From: Lysobacteraceae bacterium
GTDB taxonomy: Bacteria > Pseudomonadota > Gammaproteobacteria > Xanthomonadales > BQJN01
DNA length: 64,000 nucleotides
Assembly (NCBI GenBank): GCA_021604725.1
Contig: BQJN01000002.1
Span: 19,241-83,240, forward strand
Direction: 5' to 3'
Of this stretch, positions 8,550 through 18,450 are shown piece after piece (position 1 is the first letter of the stretch; each line of letters opens with the position of its first letter). Both the position numbers and the translations under genes were made by a program. The notes beneath the pieces were generated by a model. It was not told the origin of the DNA. It saw only the letters and a program-made list of their open reading frames with translations, and did no database searches.

Positions 8550-11500
8550 GTTTACACCCGGCAGGGATGGGTTCATTTCGTGGATGGCGCAGCACTCCAT
8601 TGCAGCCAACCTGTTGATGCTTTTGCTGATTGGTGGTGGCATCTGGACCGCCATCAACATTCAGAAAGAAGTACATCCAGAATTTGAGCTGGATATCGTC
8701 AGCGTCAGCGTGGGTTACCCGGGGGCAGCGCCAACCGAGGTTGAGCAGGGCATTCTGCGTCCGGTGGAAGAAGCCATCCGCGGCATTCAGGGTATTCGCG
8801 AGATCACCTCTACCGCACGAGAAGGGTCGGGCTCGGTGACGATCGAATTGGTCACCGGCATTGAGCGGATGAAGGTTTTCCAGGAAATCGACCAGGCGGT
8901 GAATCGCATTCGCACATTTCCTGACGACACCGAAAAACCCGAGGTTTCCCTGCGATCACAGCAGCGAGAAGTGATGTCGCTGGCTCTGTATGGAGACGTC
9001 GACGTCTGGACGCTTCGCAAGCTCAGTGAGCAACTACGCGACCGCTTGTTGAACGATCCCTACATCACTCAGGTAGAGCTCAGCAGGGCACTGGACTACG
9101 TGACCCATGTCGAGATCCCGCAACACCGCCTGCGTGAGTATGGCCTGACGCTAGGGCAGGTGGCGCAGATGATCCGCAACTCCAGCGAGGATGTGCCGGC
9201 CGGGGTGGTCGAAACCAATGCCGGCGAAGTTTTGCTGCGAATGAAGGAGCGCAGGCAGTGGTCTGATGAATTTGCCAACATTGAAATCATTTCTTCGGGT
9301 ACCGGCGCATCGGTCAAACTCGGCGACATTGCGACCATCACAGACGGCTTCGAAGAGGTTAGCTTCCACTCGCAGTTCAACCAGCAGTATTCGGCGCAGA
9401 TTGAGATTTACCGCGTTGGTAGGCAATCGCCGCAGGAAATCGCAGAACGAGTCCAAGCTGTCATGGCGGATTTCGAGACCACCCTGCCCAAAGGCGTGGC
9501 CTGGCGAATTGACGGAAACGCCGCGCGCGACTACGAGCAGCGACTGAACTTGTTGCTGGAAAATGGCTTCCTGGCCATTGGCATCGTGCTGTTGATCCTG
9601 GCCCTGTTCCTGGAATTTCGCCTGGCATTCTGGGTGATGATGGGCATGACCATCTCGTTTATTGGTGCCATCCTGTTCCTGCCGGTGGTGGGCGTGAGCA
9701 TCAACATGATTTCCATGTTTGCCTTCCTGGTGGTGCTCGGTATCGTGGTTGACGATGCCATCGTGGTCGGTGAAAACGTCTACGAGAACCGGCAAAAGGG
9801 GCTGGACCACATGACAGCGGCCATTGCAGGCACGCAGGAAATAGCCAAGCCAGTCACGGTCGCCATTATCACCACTATCGTGGCCTTTGTGCCCCTGTTG
9901 TTCATGCCCGGCACAACCGGCAAGTTCTGGTGGCCGTTGCCGGCCGTAGTCATCACGGTACTGGCCTTGTCCTTGATTGAGGCGCTGTACATCTTGCCCG
10001 CACACCTGGCGCACAGCAGCAGCAAGCCGCGCTCCGCCGTGGGTGTGCGTTTGCATGAGCTGCAACAAAGGTTTGCGCGGGCGTTTAGCCATTTCGTCAA
10101 TACACGCTACCGAAGTTTCCTCGACCTGTGCCTGAAACATCGCTACGTGACCATCACTGTGGCATTGGCCCTGTTGGTGGTCGTCGGTGGCTATGCCCGC
10201 AGCGGACACATGGGCATGATACTGATGCCACAGGTTGCCGCCGATGAAATCGAGGCGGGTATTCGTTTGCCCGTTGGCACCACGCCCGACCAGGCGGCCC
10301 GCGTAGCGCAACAAGTCACCGATGCCACGCTGCGAATGTTTGACGAACACGATCTGTATCAAGCGGCCCACGGCGTCAAGACCAATGTTCGGGGCGGCGC
10401 ATTTGTCGACGTTGAAATCGTGATGCGACCGCCGGATGAGCGAGACCTGTCGGCTGATGATGTCATTCAACTGTGGCGAGATCAGATTGGCGATATCGAA
10501 GGGGTTGATCAGATCACCTTCGAGGCGGAGCGTGGCCCGGGTGGGCATAGAAAAGAGATTGTGATTGATCTTAGCCATTCGGACATTGAAGTACTGGAAC
10601 TGGCGAGCCAGGCCCTGGTTGATCGACTTCGGGAGTTCGAAGACGCGGTCAACATCAACGACAACAGCAGCCGCGGCAAATTGCAGTTCGACTTCACCTT
10701 GCTACCGGAAGGGCGAAACCTTGGCTTAACCCCGGCAGATGTCGGCCAACAGGTTCGCGATGCGTTCTTCGGCGCGCTGGCCATGCGCCAGATTCGGGGC
10801 ACCAACGAAGTCGAAATACGCGTCAAGCTGCCGCGAGAAGACCGCAAAGACATCCAGACCTTCTCAGACCTGGTGATTTACACACCGGATGGCACCGAAG
10901 TGCCGTTGCTGGATGTTGTGGAATTGCGTCGCGGCGAGGCTTACAGTTCGATCAGCCGTCGGGACGGCCGGCGAGTGGTCAGTGTGGGCCTGGATGTCGA
11001 GCCAAAGCGCAATGTGTCACGCGTACTGGAGGCGATAAACACTCAAACGCTGCCGGAATTGCGCGCCAATCATCCCGGCTTGACCTGGTCCTTTGAAGGC
11101 AGCCAGGCTGAAATGCGCGAATCAACCGCCACGCTTTGGGGTGGGTTCGGCCTGGCCATGGCCGTGGTGTACGCTCTGCTGGCGGTGGCATTTGGCAGCT
11201 ATCTGCAGCCCATCATCGTCATGCTGGCCATTCCGTTTGGAATAATCGGTGCAGTCATCGGGCATATCCTGTTGGGTCATGACCTGTCACTGGTGAGTTT
11301 GATGGGAGTGATCGCCCTGTCAGGCGTGGTCATCAACGATGCGCTCATCATGATCGAATTGGCGAATCGTCAGCGAGGCAAAGTGTCTGCGTATGAAGCC
11401 ATTCATTCGGCCGGGCTGCGACGTTTCCGCCCCATCGTGCTGACCACCTTGACGACATTTGGCGGTCTGACCCCCATCATCCTGGAAACATCTCGCCAGG

Positions 11501-11661
11501 CCGCTCACCTGGTGCCAATGGCCATATCCCTGGGGTTTGGGATCGTCTTCGCTACCGCGATTATTCTTGTGCTCATCCCGTGTCTGTACATGATGCTGGA
11601 GGACATAAAGGAGCGTCGGGTAACAAGGCCTGAGCAGGGTGATGAGGTTGTTGTTCCTTAG
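8542..11661 (+). CDS. RND family efflux transporter permease
   Basis: A 1039-residue inner-membrane proton-driven pump of the AcrB/MexB-like superfamily. It has one N-terminal helix ([17 protein letters not shown]) and a large periplasmic loop with [10 protein letters not shown]. The first helix cluster follows, with [20 protein letters not shown]; the tandem acidic residues of this fourth helix are the proton relay. A second periplasmic loop and a second cluster ending [19 protein letters not shown] complete it. Length is normal for the family. The ATG at 8542 overlaps the adaptor gene. The sequence is closer to the less-studied chaperone-free AcrB/D/F-like clade with a single adaptor than to metal CusA types, since no methionine-rich relay is apparent. 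Substrate cannot be predicted. Confidence 0.92.
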   Translation: MSKFTPGRDGFISWMAQHSIAANLLMLLLIGGGIWTAINIQKEVHPEFELDIVSVSVGYPGAAPTEVEQGILRPVEEAIRGIQGIREITSTAREGSGSVTIELVTGIERMKVFQEIDQAVNRIRTFPDDTEKPEVSLRSQQREVMSLALYGDVDVWTLRKLSEQLRDRLLNDPYITQVELSRALDYVTHVEIPQHRLREYGLTLGQVAQMIRNSSEDVPAGVVETNAGEVLLRMKERRQWSDEFANIEIISSGTGASVKLGDIATITDGFEEVSFHSQFNQQYSAQIEIYRVGRQSPQEIAERVQAVMADFETTLPKGVAWRIDGNAARDYEQRLNLLLENGFLAIGIVLLILALFLEFRLAFWVMMGMTISFIGAILFLPVVGVSINMISMFAFLVVLGIVVDDAIVVGENVYENRQKGLDHMTAAIAGTQEIAKPVTVAIITTIVAFVPLLFMPGTTGKFWWPLPAVVITVLALSLIEALYILPAHLAHSSSKPRSAVGVRLHELQQRFARAFSHFVNTRYRSFLDLCLKHRYVTITVALALLVVVGGYARSGHMGMILMPQVAADEIEAGIRLPVGTTPDQAARVAQQVTDATLRMFDEHDLYQAAHGVKTNVRGGAFVDVEIVMRPPDERDLSADDVIQLWRDQIGDIEGVDQITFEAERGPGGHRKEIVIDLSHSDIEVLELASQALVDRLREFEDAVNINDNSSRGKLQFDFTLLPEGRNLGLTPADVGQQVRDAFFGALAMRQIRGTNEVEIRVKLPREDRKDIQTFSDLVIYTPDGTEVPLLDVVELRRGEAYSSISRRDGRRVVSVGLDVEPKRNVSRVLEAINTQTLPELRANHPGLTWSFEGSQAEMRESTATLWGGFGLAMAVVYALLAVAFGSYLQPIIVMLAIPFGIIGAVIGHILLGHDLSLVSLMGVIALSGVVINDALIMIELANRQRGKVSAYEAIHSAGLRRFRPIVLTTLTTFGGLTPIILETSRQAAHLVPMAISLGFGIVFATAIILVLIPCLYMMLEDIKERRVTRPEQGDEVVVP

Positions 11662-11968
11662 AGATTTGGACTGCGGGTTGGTTTTGGGTTCATTCAAGAG
11701 CGACAGCCAGTTGGTATCTTTGGGGGGCGGGCCAGTAGGGTAGTGGGGCGGCAACAACCGTCCATGGACCGCAGCCAGCCCGCACATCCATGTGCGGTCG
11801 TTCGCCGGGATCGAGTGATCAATATCACTCGTTCTGGGCCCAGCTCACCCATCCATGGCGCGGCGAACTACCTTCGAGTGAAAGCCCAGCCTCGACATCC
11901 ATGTCGAGTCGTTCGGCGCTTGTGGCGTGCCTTGGGGCACCCCACTACTACAGCGCCTCACCCTCATC
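11662..11968. repeat. hairpin-repeat intergenic region
   Basis: This gap lies between the convergent pump and MFS genes. It holds two copies of the constant-core hairpin: CCGCACA-TCCA-TGTGCGG at 11780-11797 and CTCGACA-TCCA-TGTCGAG at 11891-11908. Both are followed by TCGTTCG. There is also a GAGTGAT/ATCACTC hairpin (11813-11830) and CGTGCCTTGGGGCACC near 11926-11941, which recurs at 2647-2664. No gene or T-tracted terminator is evident. Confidence 0.7.
11780..11830 (+). repeat. two-hairpin module, plus-strand copy
   Basis: Hairpin CCGCACATCCATGTGCGG, linker TCGTTCGCCGGGATC, hairpin GAGTGATCAATATCACTC. It is the same arrangement as 2785-2835 in opposite orientation; the arms differ but remain self-complementary. 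Confidence 0.65.
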
Positions 11969-13165
11969 CTAACGTGTGGTTGAATACCGCGGCGTCATCA
12001 CCAACGGTACAAAGAGCAAGAGGGCGGCGATTGCACCAATCAGCCCCACCGACACTACCGAATGGGTAATGGTCAGCGCCGTGATCGTTCCAGCGATCGC
12101 CGGGCCGCTGGCTGCTCCCAGGGCTTCGGTTCCTGGGGCCAGTGCCAGGACCTTGTTGCCATGGCGATCCTCGGCCAGGAAGCCAAGCAAATTTGCGATG
12201 CCGAAATTCCAGCCGAAGCCCCAAAGGGCAAGGCCAATGACGAAACTTGTCTGGCCATTGGATAACGCCAATAGCAGTAGTCCAAGCAGCTGCAGTACAG
12301 CGATACTTGCCAGGCGTAGCAGCGGTCGATTTGCTGAGCCCAGGGCGATGGCTGTCAGTGAGCCGGCGGCCTGAAAGACGATGGAGAGACTCAGGTAGCC
12401 CGCAATATCTGCCGATGCTAGACCCGACTCAGCACCGACTTTGGCGGCGAAGCCCCAGACTGCCCCCAAGTTGAGTGTGAACGCAAACAGACCCAACAGG
12501 GCCATCCAGGGCCTGCTCTGCCAGACGATCCCGGGTCGCCGGGCCTGGTCCAAATCGAGCTTCGGCAGCTGAAAGCTGGCCACTAAAGCTATCACGCCCA
12601 TGCCAGCCAGCAACCCCATCAGCAGCTTCCAAAGATCAGCGCCAACCTGGTCAGGCAGGGAAGCCAGAACAGCGCCAATGATGCACATGTTGGTAAAGGA
12701 GAAGATTGCGAATGCTCGTACCGGACTTGACTGCCGACCAAGCACTACGACGGCACAGGCATACAGCAAGCCATCGCCGGCACAGCCTATTGCAAAGCGC
12801 AGCGCCAGCAGTGTCTGGTAGTCGGTGATCGCGGCCGCTGCGAGGTTGCCCAAGGCGACTACTGCGGCACCGGCAAGTGCCAGTTTTCTTACGCCAATAC
12901 GACGCGTAAAGGCCAGTACCACTATTGAGGCGATGGCGATTCCGAACACTTCTGCGCCCATCAGCCAGCCCAATTGTTGATCGCTCAATTGCAGCAGGTC
13001 TGCGGCGGCCGACAACACCATCGGCGATAAATTGAACATCGCGGTGCCGGCAACGCCGATAACGATCGCGGCAAGCAGTTGGCTCAGCGGATATTTTTCT
13101 GACGAGTTGGTGTTCACATTCGACGGCGTTAACGAAAACGTTAACCTACCTGAGCACTCGCCCAT
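11969..13165 (-). CDS. MFS transporter
   Basis: A major facilitator superfamily transporter with about 12 hydrophobic segments, starting with LLAAIVIGVAGTAMFNLSPM. The loop RRIGVRKLALAGA after the second helix fits the MFS loop 2-3 region. With the ATG at 13165, preceded by AAGGAAA, it has about 398 residues. A GTG at 13117 would give 382 residues starting MNTNSSEKYPLSQ and would place the palindrome at 13128-13145 between the divergent genes, which is biologically attractive but has no ribosome binding site. It is divergent from an OprB-like porin and close to an exported ureohydrolase, so uptake of a small polar nutrient released by outer-membrane or periplasmic steps is a reasonable guess. 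Substrate unknown. Confidence 0.8.
   Translation of the reverse strand: MGECSGRLTFSLTPSNVNTNSSEKYPLSQLLAAIVIGVAGTAMFNLSPMVLSAAADLLQLSDQQLGWLMGAEVFGIAIASIVVLAFTRRIGVRKLALAGAAVVALGNLAAAAITDYQTLLALRFAIGCAGDGLLYACAVVVLGRQSSPVRAFAIFSFTNMCIIGAVLASLPDQVGADLWKLLMGLLAGMGVIALVASFQLPKLDLDQARRPGIVWQSRPWMALLGLFAFTLNLGAVWGFAAKVGAESGLASADIAGYLSLSIVFQAAGSLTAIALGSANRPLLRLASIAVLQLLGLLLLALSNGQTSFVIGLALWGFGWNFGIANLLGFLAEDRHGNKVLALAPGTEALGAASGPAIAGTITALTITHSVVSVGLIGAIAALLLFVPLVMTPRYSTTR
13128..13145. promoter_or_regulatory. perfect 18-bp palindrome, candidate operator
   Basis: GTTAACG-AAAA-CGTTAAC is a perfect inverted repeat near the start of the MFS gene and about 57 bases upstream of the porin start. The size and A/T core with CG steps resemble LacI- or MarR-type operators. 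It would be well placed to control both divergent genes. The regulator is not identifiable in the window. Confidence 0.45.
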
Positions 13166-13201
13166 TTGTAAGTATTTCCTTGGGATGGTTGGGAGTGGAG
13201 C

Positions 13202-14446
13202 TTGAAAGGCATCGTCAATATTTTTCTGGCAGCGGCGCTTGCCGGTGTCGGTGTCGCGACGGATGCCAGCGATGGCGCAGAAAACGCCGCTTCGCTCTAT
13301 GGTGAGCTTTCGATCCTGGAAGACTATGCAGACCCCACCTTGCGCAGCGGTCACGACCTGTTTCGTCCGCTCACGGACGCCATGGCGGGTTACTTCGATT
13401 TCAAGGACCGGTTGAGCGACAAGCAGGGACTGGCGTACACCATAGAGATCGCCCCGCAATTTCAGTGGGGACTGGATGGCGGCTATACCGCCAATAACGA
13501 AACCAATTTGATCTTGCAATGGGCGGCGGTTGATACGACCGATTCCAAACGCGGCAGCCTGTTGGCCTGGTACCAGTTCGCCAATACTTTAAGTGATCTC
13601 AACACCTCGCAGTTCATGGATCGAATCGGTGTCATCAGCCCGGTAAACGGTGGAGATACCGCGCCGGGCAGCGCCAACCAGCTGTGGCAGATGCTGGCCT
13701 GGGAGCAGTGGTTTGCCGATGAGGCGCTGCGCTTTGGCGTGGGCAAGCTGACGACACGAACATTTCTCAATCTCAATCGTTACGCCGTCAGCGACCGGGA
13801 AGATTTCTTCAGCCCGATGATCGTCAACAATCCGGTTTCGCCGTTCACTGCGCGAAATGGCATGGGGGCATTTGGTCAATACCATTTCGACACCTCCTAT
13901 CTGACCACCATGCTGCGTGAGGCTGATGGCACCAGTACCGATATCAGTTTCGACTCCATTGGCAGTGGCAAGTGGGAAGGTGCGGTAGAGCTTGGTTTGA
14001 CGCCTCAGGTGGCGGGGCTGGGACAGGGCTATTACCGCTTCACCGCCTATTACACCGACGACATCGGTGCCGGTGTCGATCTGCAACCCCATGGTTGGTC
14101 TGCAGCGCTGAGTTTCGACCAGGACTTTGGTGACAAATATGCCGGGCTCGTGCGTTATGCCTGGGCCAGCGAACGCTATCGTGCGTTCAAACAGCGGATC
14201 GCTATCGGCGCACAAATCAAAGCTCCATTGCAGTTTGAAAATGACCGCATTGGGGTTGCCGCCTGGTGGGCCGAATCCAGCGCCGCTCAGTTGGGCAATG
14301 AGACCGGTCTGGAGCTGTTCTGGAAACTCCAGTTGGCGCCATACCTGGAGTTCACTCCTGACTTGCAAGTGATCTTCAACCCGCAGCAAGACACCACGCG
14401 AGATGTGGTCTATGTCGCCAACCTTCGATTGCGCGTCGTTTTGTAG
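13202..14446 (+). CDS. OprB-like carbohydrate-selective porin
   Basis: A 414-residue outer-membrane beta-barrel protein. It has a signal peptide (IVNIFLAAALAGVGVATDAS) and alternating amphipathic strands. Features of the OprB family include FGVGKLTTRTFLN, the FFSPMIVNNP segment and a terminal strand ending LRLRVVL. OprB-family porins let sugars and other small polar solutes across the outer membrane. The start is TTG at 13202, preceded by GGGAGTGGAG at good spacing. It is divergent from the MFS gene and is followed after 34 bases by the exported ureohydrolase, probably in one transcript. Solute specificity is not visible. Confidence 0.75.
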   Translation: MKGIVNIFLAAALAGVGVATDASDGAENAASLYGELSILEDYADPTLRSGHDLFRPLTDAMAGYFDFKDRLSDKQGLAYTIEIAPQFQWGLDGGYTANNETNLILQWAAVDTTDSKRGSLLAWYQFANTLSDLNTSQFMDRIGVISPVNGGDTAPGSANQLWQMLAWEQWFADEALRFGVGKLTTRTFLNLNRYAVSDREDFFSPMIVNNPVSPFTARNGMGAFGQYHFDTSYLTTMLREADGTSTDISFDSIGSGKWEGAVELGLTPQVAGLGQGYYRFTAYYTDDIGAGVDLQPHGWSAALSFDQDFGDKYAGLVRYAWASERYRAFKQRIAIGAQIKAPLQFENDRIGVAAWWAESSAAQLGNETGLELFWKLQLAPYLEFTPDLQVIFNPQQDTTRDVVYVANLRLRVVL

Positions 14447-14480
14447 GTGGATCTATTTATCGTTTATTGAGGACATGGAA

Positions 14481-15740
14481 ATGAATCGAAACAAACTAGT
14501 ACTGGGCCTGCTGGCCAGCTTGTCATCCGGACTCTGCATGGCGCAAATGGGCGCGGCCGATACGCCGGAAGAGATTGATCCTATCGATCCGGGTGAGGAG
14601 CCCGTGGTTCACTTGAATCCTGACGATCCCACCTATGACGTATGGAAAAAAGTCCGTGACGATATTCAAGAGGGGCGAGACCCGGGGCCGATCAATGTGC
14701 AGCGCTTTGAAGGCCATGTGCCGTGGGTTGGCATTCCGACCTTTTTTCACTTGCCGGTTGCGCTGACAACCAAAGACCTCGAGGTCGGAAAGGTCGAAGT
14801 GGCGATCATGGGGGCCGAGTTGATTGGAGACATGCGAGCGCGTTCCTGGGGTCCACAGGAAATGCGTAACCCGCATCGATCGGAGGTCTACCACAACTGG
14901 GGCAGCATGACGATGCCGGAACTCGATTCAGGGGTGACAGCACTGCAAGAGTTGACGGTGGTCGACTACGGCGATGCGCCGATTGAGCCGATGAGCATTG
15001 AGCGCACCATTCCGCTGGTCCGGGAGTATGTTCGTGACATCGCCAGCGTTGAGATCGAACCTGGAAAACGAACCATTCCGATCATTATTGGTGGTGGGCA
15101 TGCCTTGATGTATCCCGATGCGGCCGGGTTGACAGATGTTTATGGCAAGAAGAACCTCAGCATTATTCACTTCGACGCCCATGCCGACCAGGCACCGGTG
15201 GGCTTTGGTCATTTTGTGACGCATGGGAATCCGGTACGGCAATTGGTTGAGGGCGGATTCATCGAAGGCAACGATGTGATTCAGGTTGGCCTGCGTGGAC
15301 CTAACTCGACAGACCTAAGTGGGGTGGAGTGGAACCGCACCAACAACCTTCGCTACTACATGATGGCGGAAGTGGAGGTTCGTGGTTGGCAGGCGGTAAT
15401 GGAGGATATCCTCAAAGACGTACGAGACGTTGGCAAGCCATTGTTCGTTTCATTTGATGTTGATGTGATTGATCCGGCGTTTATTCCTGGCACCTCAACG
15501 CCCGAGCCGGGTGGCATGTATATGCGAGAAGCGTTGCCGTTGATGCGCCGTCTCTGCGCAGAGAATCAGGTCGTTGGCGTGGAGATCGTCGAATTAAGAC
15601 CGGACTCAGACCCTGGCTACACGACCATGCTCAATGCGAAGGCGATACTACGCCAATGCTTGAACGGGCTGGCGATGCGCAAGAAGGGTCTAACCGAGCC
15701 GGGCTATATGCACCCGCATATGGTCGACGACGGCCAATAA
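14481..15740 (+). CDS. exported ureohydrolase (agmatinase/arginase family)
   Basis: A 419-residue member of the arginase/agmatinase/formimidoglutamase superfamily, dinuclear manganese enzymes that hydrolyse guanidino compounds to urea and an amine. Metal ligands are present: GGGHA (about residue 204), FDAHAD (about 231-236) and FDVDVIDP (about 326-333), followed by PGTSTPEPGGM. The usual GGDHS is GGGHA here, an unusual change next to the first histidine. An N-terminal signal peptide (MNRNKLVLGLLASLSSGLCMAQ) indicates export, which is atypical for this mostly cytosolic family. The start at 14481 has GAGG upstream; an ATG at 14475 is the alternative. It probably acts in the periplasm with the porin and MFS transporter. 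The exact substrate is undetermined. Confidence 0.85.
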   Translation: MNRNKLVLGLLASLSSGLCMAQMGAADTPEEIDPIDPGEEPVVHLNPDDPTYDVWKKVRDDIQEGRDPGPINVQRFEGHVPWVGIPTFFHLPVALTTKDLEVGKVEVAIMGAELIGDMRARSWGPQEMRNPHRSEVYHNWGSMTMPELDSGVTALQELTVVDYGDAPIEPMSIERTIPLVREYVRDIASVEIEPGKRTIPIIIGGGHALMYPDAAGLTDVYGKKNLSIIHFDAHADQAPVGFGHFVTHGNPVRQLVEGGFIEGNDVIQVGLRGPNSTDLSGVEWNRTNNLRYYMMAEVEVRGWQAVMEDILKDVRDVGKPLFVSFDVDVIDPAFIPGTSTPEPGGMYMREALPLMRRLCAENQVVGVEIVELRPDSDPGYTTMLNAKAILRQCLNGLAMRKKGLTEPGYMHPHMVDDGQ

Positions 15741-15841
15741 GGTTGACGGTATCGAGCACGGCCATGGATTGGCTGGCTTGATGTTGATGGTTTGGCAACT
15801 TTCTGCAGTGGACTCACTGTGTCCAGGGTGCGCGAGCGTCG

Positions 15842-17458
15842 CTAGTCCCAGGTAGCCCTCACTTGAAGGCCGGCTTTGCGCAGGCCGTCGATTAGATCAG
15901 CGACCAGTTCGTCTTCGGCAATGAAACAGCTGATGAAGCGCTTGCCATGGTCGACAAAGTCGGGTCGTAGCTTCAGTAGCTCCGCCAACTCAGGTTTGGC
16001 ATGATCGGTCATCCCCAATTGCCCCATGCAACTGGCGCGCATCAACGGCTGCCAGAACAGTGCTGCGGGCTTGAGCTGACGGGCCAAATCCAGCGCTTCA
16101 TGGTATTGACGATCGCGAACGGCCTTGAAAACCATCGGGTAGTCGAAGTAGGCCGGGTGTCCGTCCATGGTTTGCAGCAGCTCACGCAACAATCCGCAGG
16201 CACGGTCCCAATCACCAGCGAACCCCAACAACACCGCCGCGTCGGCGCGGTACGAGGCTGGGGTCGTTTGGTCGTTGATGATGGCGTCGGCAATGCCGCG
16301 CAATTGCTCCAGTTTGCGTTGCTGTAACAAGGTGAATCCGTAGGAGATACGGCAGGGCGCACACTCGGGCGCCAACTCTAGTGCTTTTTGCTGCAGCGCC
16401 ACCACCGATCGAAGCTGGCTTGCTTCGTCGGTATAGCCGAATGCCCAGGCGGCCCGTCGCAAGTCGCCCAACATGGACAATACCAGCGGGTTTTCGGGCT
16501 CTAGCTCAACGGCACGTTCCAAGGAAGCCCTGGCCTGTGCGTAGGACGGTGCCGACGTTTTGTGCAGGTAGTGGTGAAAACGCAGGATGGACTCATAGAC
16601 TCGGAAATCGCTGTCGGCACTGGCCCCCAGCTCACTGCGCAAATTTCGACCGAGAACACCGGTGAAAATGTCAGCAGATTGCGAAATGACCTGCTGCGCA
16701 ATCGTTGTTTGCAGGTCTAACAGGCCGGCGGTGTCTAAATCGCGGTCAAAGCGATCTGCCCAGCATTCACGGTGTAGAAAATGGTCGTACAGTCTTGCAT
16801 TGACTCTCAAATTGGAGCCATCGCGCCTAACACTGCCTTCCAGAAAGAAGCGGACGCCCATTTTGCCCATTGCGTCCAAGTCAGGGGTGGAGTCGACGTG
16901 TGGCTCGATTGCGTGACGCGAGACCACACGCAGTTCGGGAATTCGTGTCAGGATCTGGATCAGCTCTTCTCTCAAGCCATCAGCCAGCCAGGCTTCGCTT
17001 TGATGTTCGCTATGGTCGGCAAAAGGCAATACGGCAACGCCGGTTGGCCCGGCGGCGGACATTGCGCTGGCTGGCGGCGCGGCTTTGCTGCGAATATGAA
17101 AACTTGGCTGGTACCGGCCTTTAGGTATGGTAATGACCACCGGGTCCAACATGCCGGCGCTCAAGTAATACGCATCAAGCGCGCGCCTGAGCTTGCCGAC
17201 CTCAATGCGTACGATGGCATCGTTGGCCGGGTCGAAGTCGGCACCGCGTGCCAGCACTTCATGTGCCAGCAAGCGTTGGGTCAGCGGCTCGGTGGGTTGC
17301 GCCCGTGCAGCATGCACCATGAAACTCAGGAGCTTGCGCGAGCGATCTGAGGCTCGGAACGTCCGCACCTCAAGCAGCCTGGACAACTGTGCAATCACTG
17401 GATCGTCAGTTGCTGTCAACTTTTCTGAAGCGGTGTCAGGCTGATGCTGTGTGACCAT
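15842..17458 (-). CDS. TPR protein with FlgO-like domain and N-terminal regulator-like domain
   Basis: About 538 residues. Residues 20-120 (LSRLLEVRTFRASDRSRKLL to IPKGRYQPSF) form the small helix-rich domain found at the start of many proteins annotated as adenylate-cyclase-like TPR regulators. Residues ~135-260 (GVAVLPFADHSEHQSEAWLADGLREEL) match the FlgO/TolB-N-like nucleotide-free domain. The rest is tetratricopeptide-like (ASLERAVELEPENPLVLSML). No transmembrane helix or cyclase catalytic domain is seen. It faces the ureohydrolase convergently. A role as transcriptional or protein-interaction regulator of the neighbouring catabolic genes is inferred only from position. The start is ATG 17458; a longer start at 17500 is possible. 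Confidence 0.65.
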   Translation of the reverse strand: MVTQHQPDTASEKLTATDDPVIAQLSRLLEVRTFRASDRSRKLLSFMVHAARAQPTEPLTQRLLAHEVLARGADFDPANDAIVRIEVGKLRRALDAYYLSAGMLDPVVITIPKGRYQPSFHIRSKAAPPASAMSAAGPTGVAVLPFADHSEHQSEAWLADGLREELIQILTRIPELRVVSRHAIEPHVDSTPDLDAMGKMGVRFFLEGSVRRDGSNLRVNARLYDHFLHRECWADRFDRDLDTAGLLDLQTTIAQQVISQSADIFTGVLGRNLRSELGASADSDFRVYESILRFHHYLHKTSAPSYAQARASLERAVELEPENPLVLSMLGDLRRAAWAFGYTDEASQLRSVVALQQKALELAPECAPCRISYGFTLLQQRKLEQLRGIADAIINDQTTPASYRADAAVLLGFAGDWDRACGLLRELLQTMDGHPAYFDYPMVFKAVRDRQYHEALDLARQLKPAALFWQPLMRASCMGQLGMTDHAKPELAELLKLRPDFVDHGKRFISCFIAEDELVADLIDGLRKAGLQVRATWD

Positions 17459-17597
17459 GTAAGTGATTGTAACCAGAACGGCCATCGAACGCGCCAGCAA
17501 CCGTTGCGTGCCGATGTCTGCTTGAAGAGGTTGACCGATGCAAGCTACGAAAAGCAGCCTTTTTGGCGCACAGGACGGTGGTCTATATTGTTTCCGG

Positions 17598-18068
17598 TCA
17601 GAAGCCGTAGCCGACGCTTACGCCAAAATAGCTTGTATTGCTGCCATCCTCGATGAAATCGAAACTGGCAATGGGGCCAACCGTCCAGTCATCGAAATGC
17701 CAATCGTAGCCGAGGCTGATTTGCCAGAGGAACAATGTCTTGTTGTTCTTCAGCTTGGTTTCAGCGCCTGGCCCGGTAGCGACTTTCCAGCCGTTATCGA
17801 AAAATTTTGCGGCCGCGAACCCGTATGCGGCCAGATCGAAGTCGCCGCGCACCTGCTCGACGAAAACCACCGCTGAATAGCCATTGTCGAAGGTATAGGC
17901 GTAATCGACACCCAAATAGACCGAACTTTCGCCGTCGTGCCACGCCGCGCCCGTCGCCATGGCGATGTGGTGCGGATGCTTGTCATCGCCGGCCGCCAAC
18001 GCGAAAGAGCCTGCGAATGCCCAGATCGCTGTGATGAGCAGGCAATATGCGAGTTGCTTTGATGGCAT
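17598..18068 (-). CDS. small outer-membrane beta-barrel protein
   Basis: A 156-residue protein with a signal peptide (LAYCLLITAIWAFAGSFALA) and eight or so amphipathic strands: SSVYLGVDYAYTF, YSAVVFVEQV, LFLWQISLGYDWHF and the final YFGVSVGYGF, which ends in aromatic F as expected for outer-membrane insertion. The early KHPHHIAMATGAAWH motif is histidine-rich. The ATG at 18068 is chosen so that the signal peptide starts the protein. It may be a small OmpW/OmpX-like barrel or a periplasmic sensor barrel; the family is not certain. Confidence 0.65.
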   Translation of the reverse strand: MPSKQLAYCLLITAIWAFAGSFALAAGDDKHPHHIAMATGAAWHDGESSVYLGVDYAYTFDNGYSAVVFVEQVRGDFDLAAYGFAAAKFFDNGWKVATGPGAETKLKNNKTLFLWQISLGYDWHFDDWTVGPIASFDFIEDGSNTSYFGVSVGYGF

Positions 18069-18297
18069 ATCAGTTCCAGAGCTGAGAATCACCGAATTGC
18101 AGTTACCAGCCGTGCCCGGTGGCATGGGGTGTTCATGTCACAGCGGCTGTTCGACAGCTGTTGCCGCTCAGACCGTGGACGCTTTGGCTAACAAACCCCA
18201 CCCAAGTTCCGGAGAACTTGGGTGGGAGCGTGGTGTCGGTGGAGACTTCGGGTTTGATGCCCACTTCTGCAGTTTCGCGACAACCTTCTGTGTGGTC

Positions 18298-18447
18298 GAG
18301 GCTGTTGCGAAACCACAGCCGACGCGATACATGGATGTATCGCTCATTTCGATGGGCCCTAAGCCATTGAAATGTAAGGAACCCGATAACCGCGCTTCTC
18401 GGGTTCCGCGGTGTTGCTAGTCCAGGATGGACTATTGCAACACCCTC
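18298..18447 (-). repeat. compound hairpin repeat, copy 1
   Basis: Read on the minus strand it has GTGTTGC/GCAACAC closing an inner TAGTCCA-TCC-TGGACTA hairpin (18411-18443), then GGAACCCGA/TCGGGTTCC (18378-18407), a constant-core hairpin CGATACATCCATGTATCG (18325-18342), and GGTTTCGCAACAGCCTC at the end (18298-18314). It sits just downstream of the amidohydrolase pair, in the gap 18069-18450. The remainder of this gap holds a GCGGC/GCCGC palindrome near 18140-18166 and no gene. Confidence 0.6.
18325..18342. repeat. constant-core hairpin (CATCCATG)
   Basis: CGATACATGGATGTATCG is a full palindrome with the same ACATCCATGT core as hairpins near 2.8, 11.8 and 53.0 kb but different outer arms. 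Confidence 0.6.
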
Positions 18448-18450
18448 TGG

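Noticed and set aside
9151-10578. 475-codon minus-strand open frame
   Set aside because: It is antisense to the RND pump, whose frame is strongly supported by motifs; histidine/glutamine-rich translation is a shadow of GC-biased codons.
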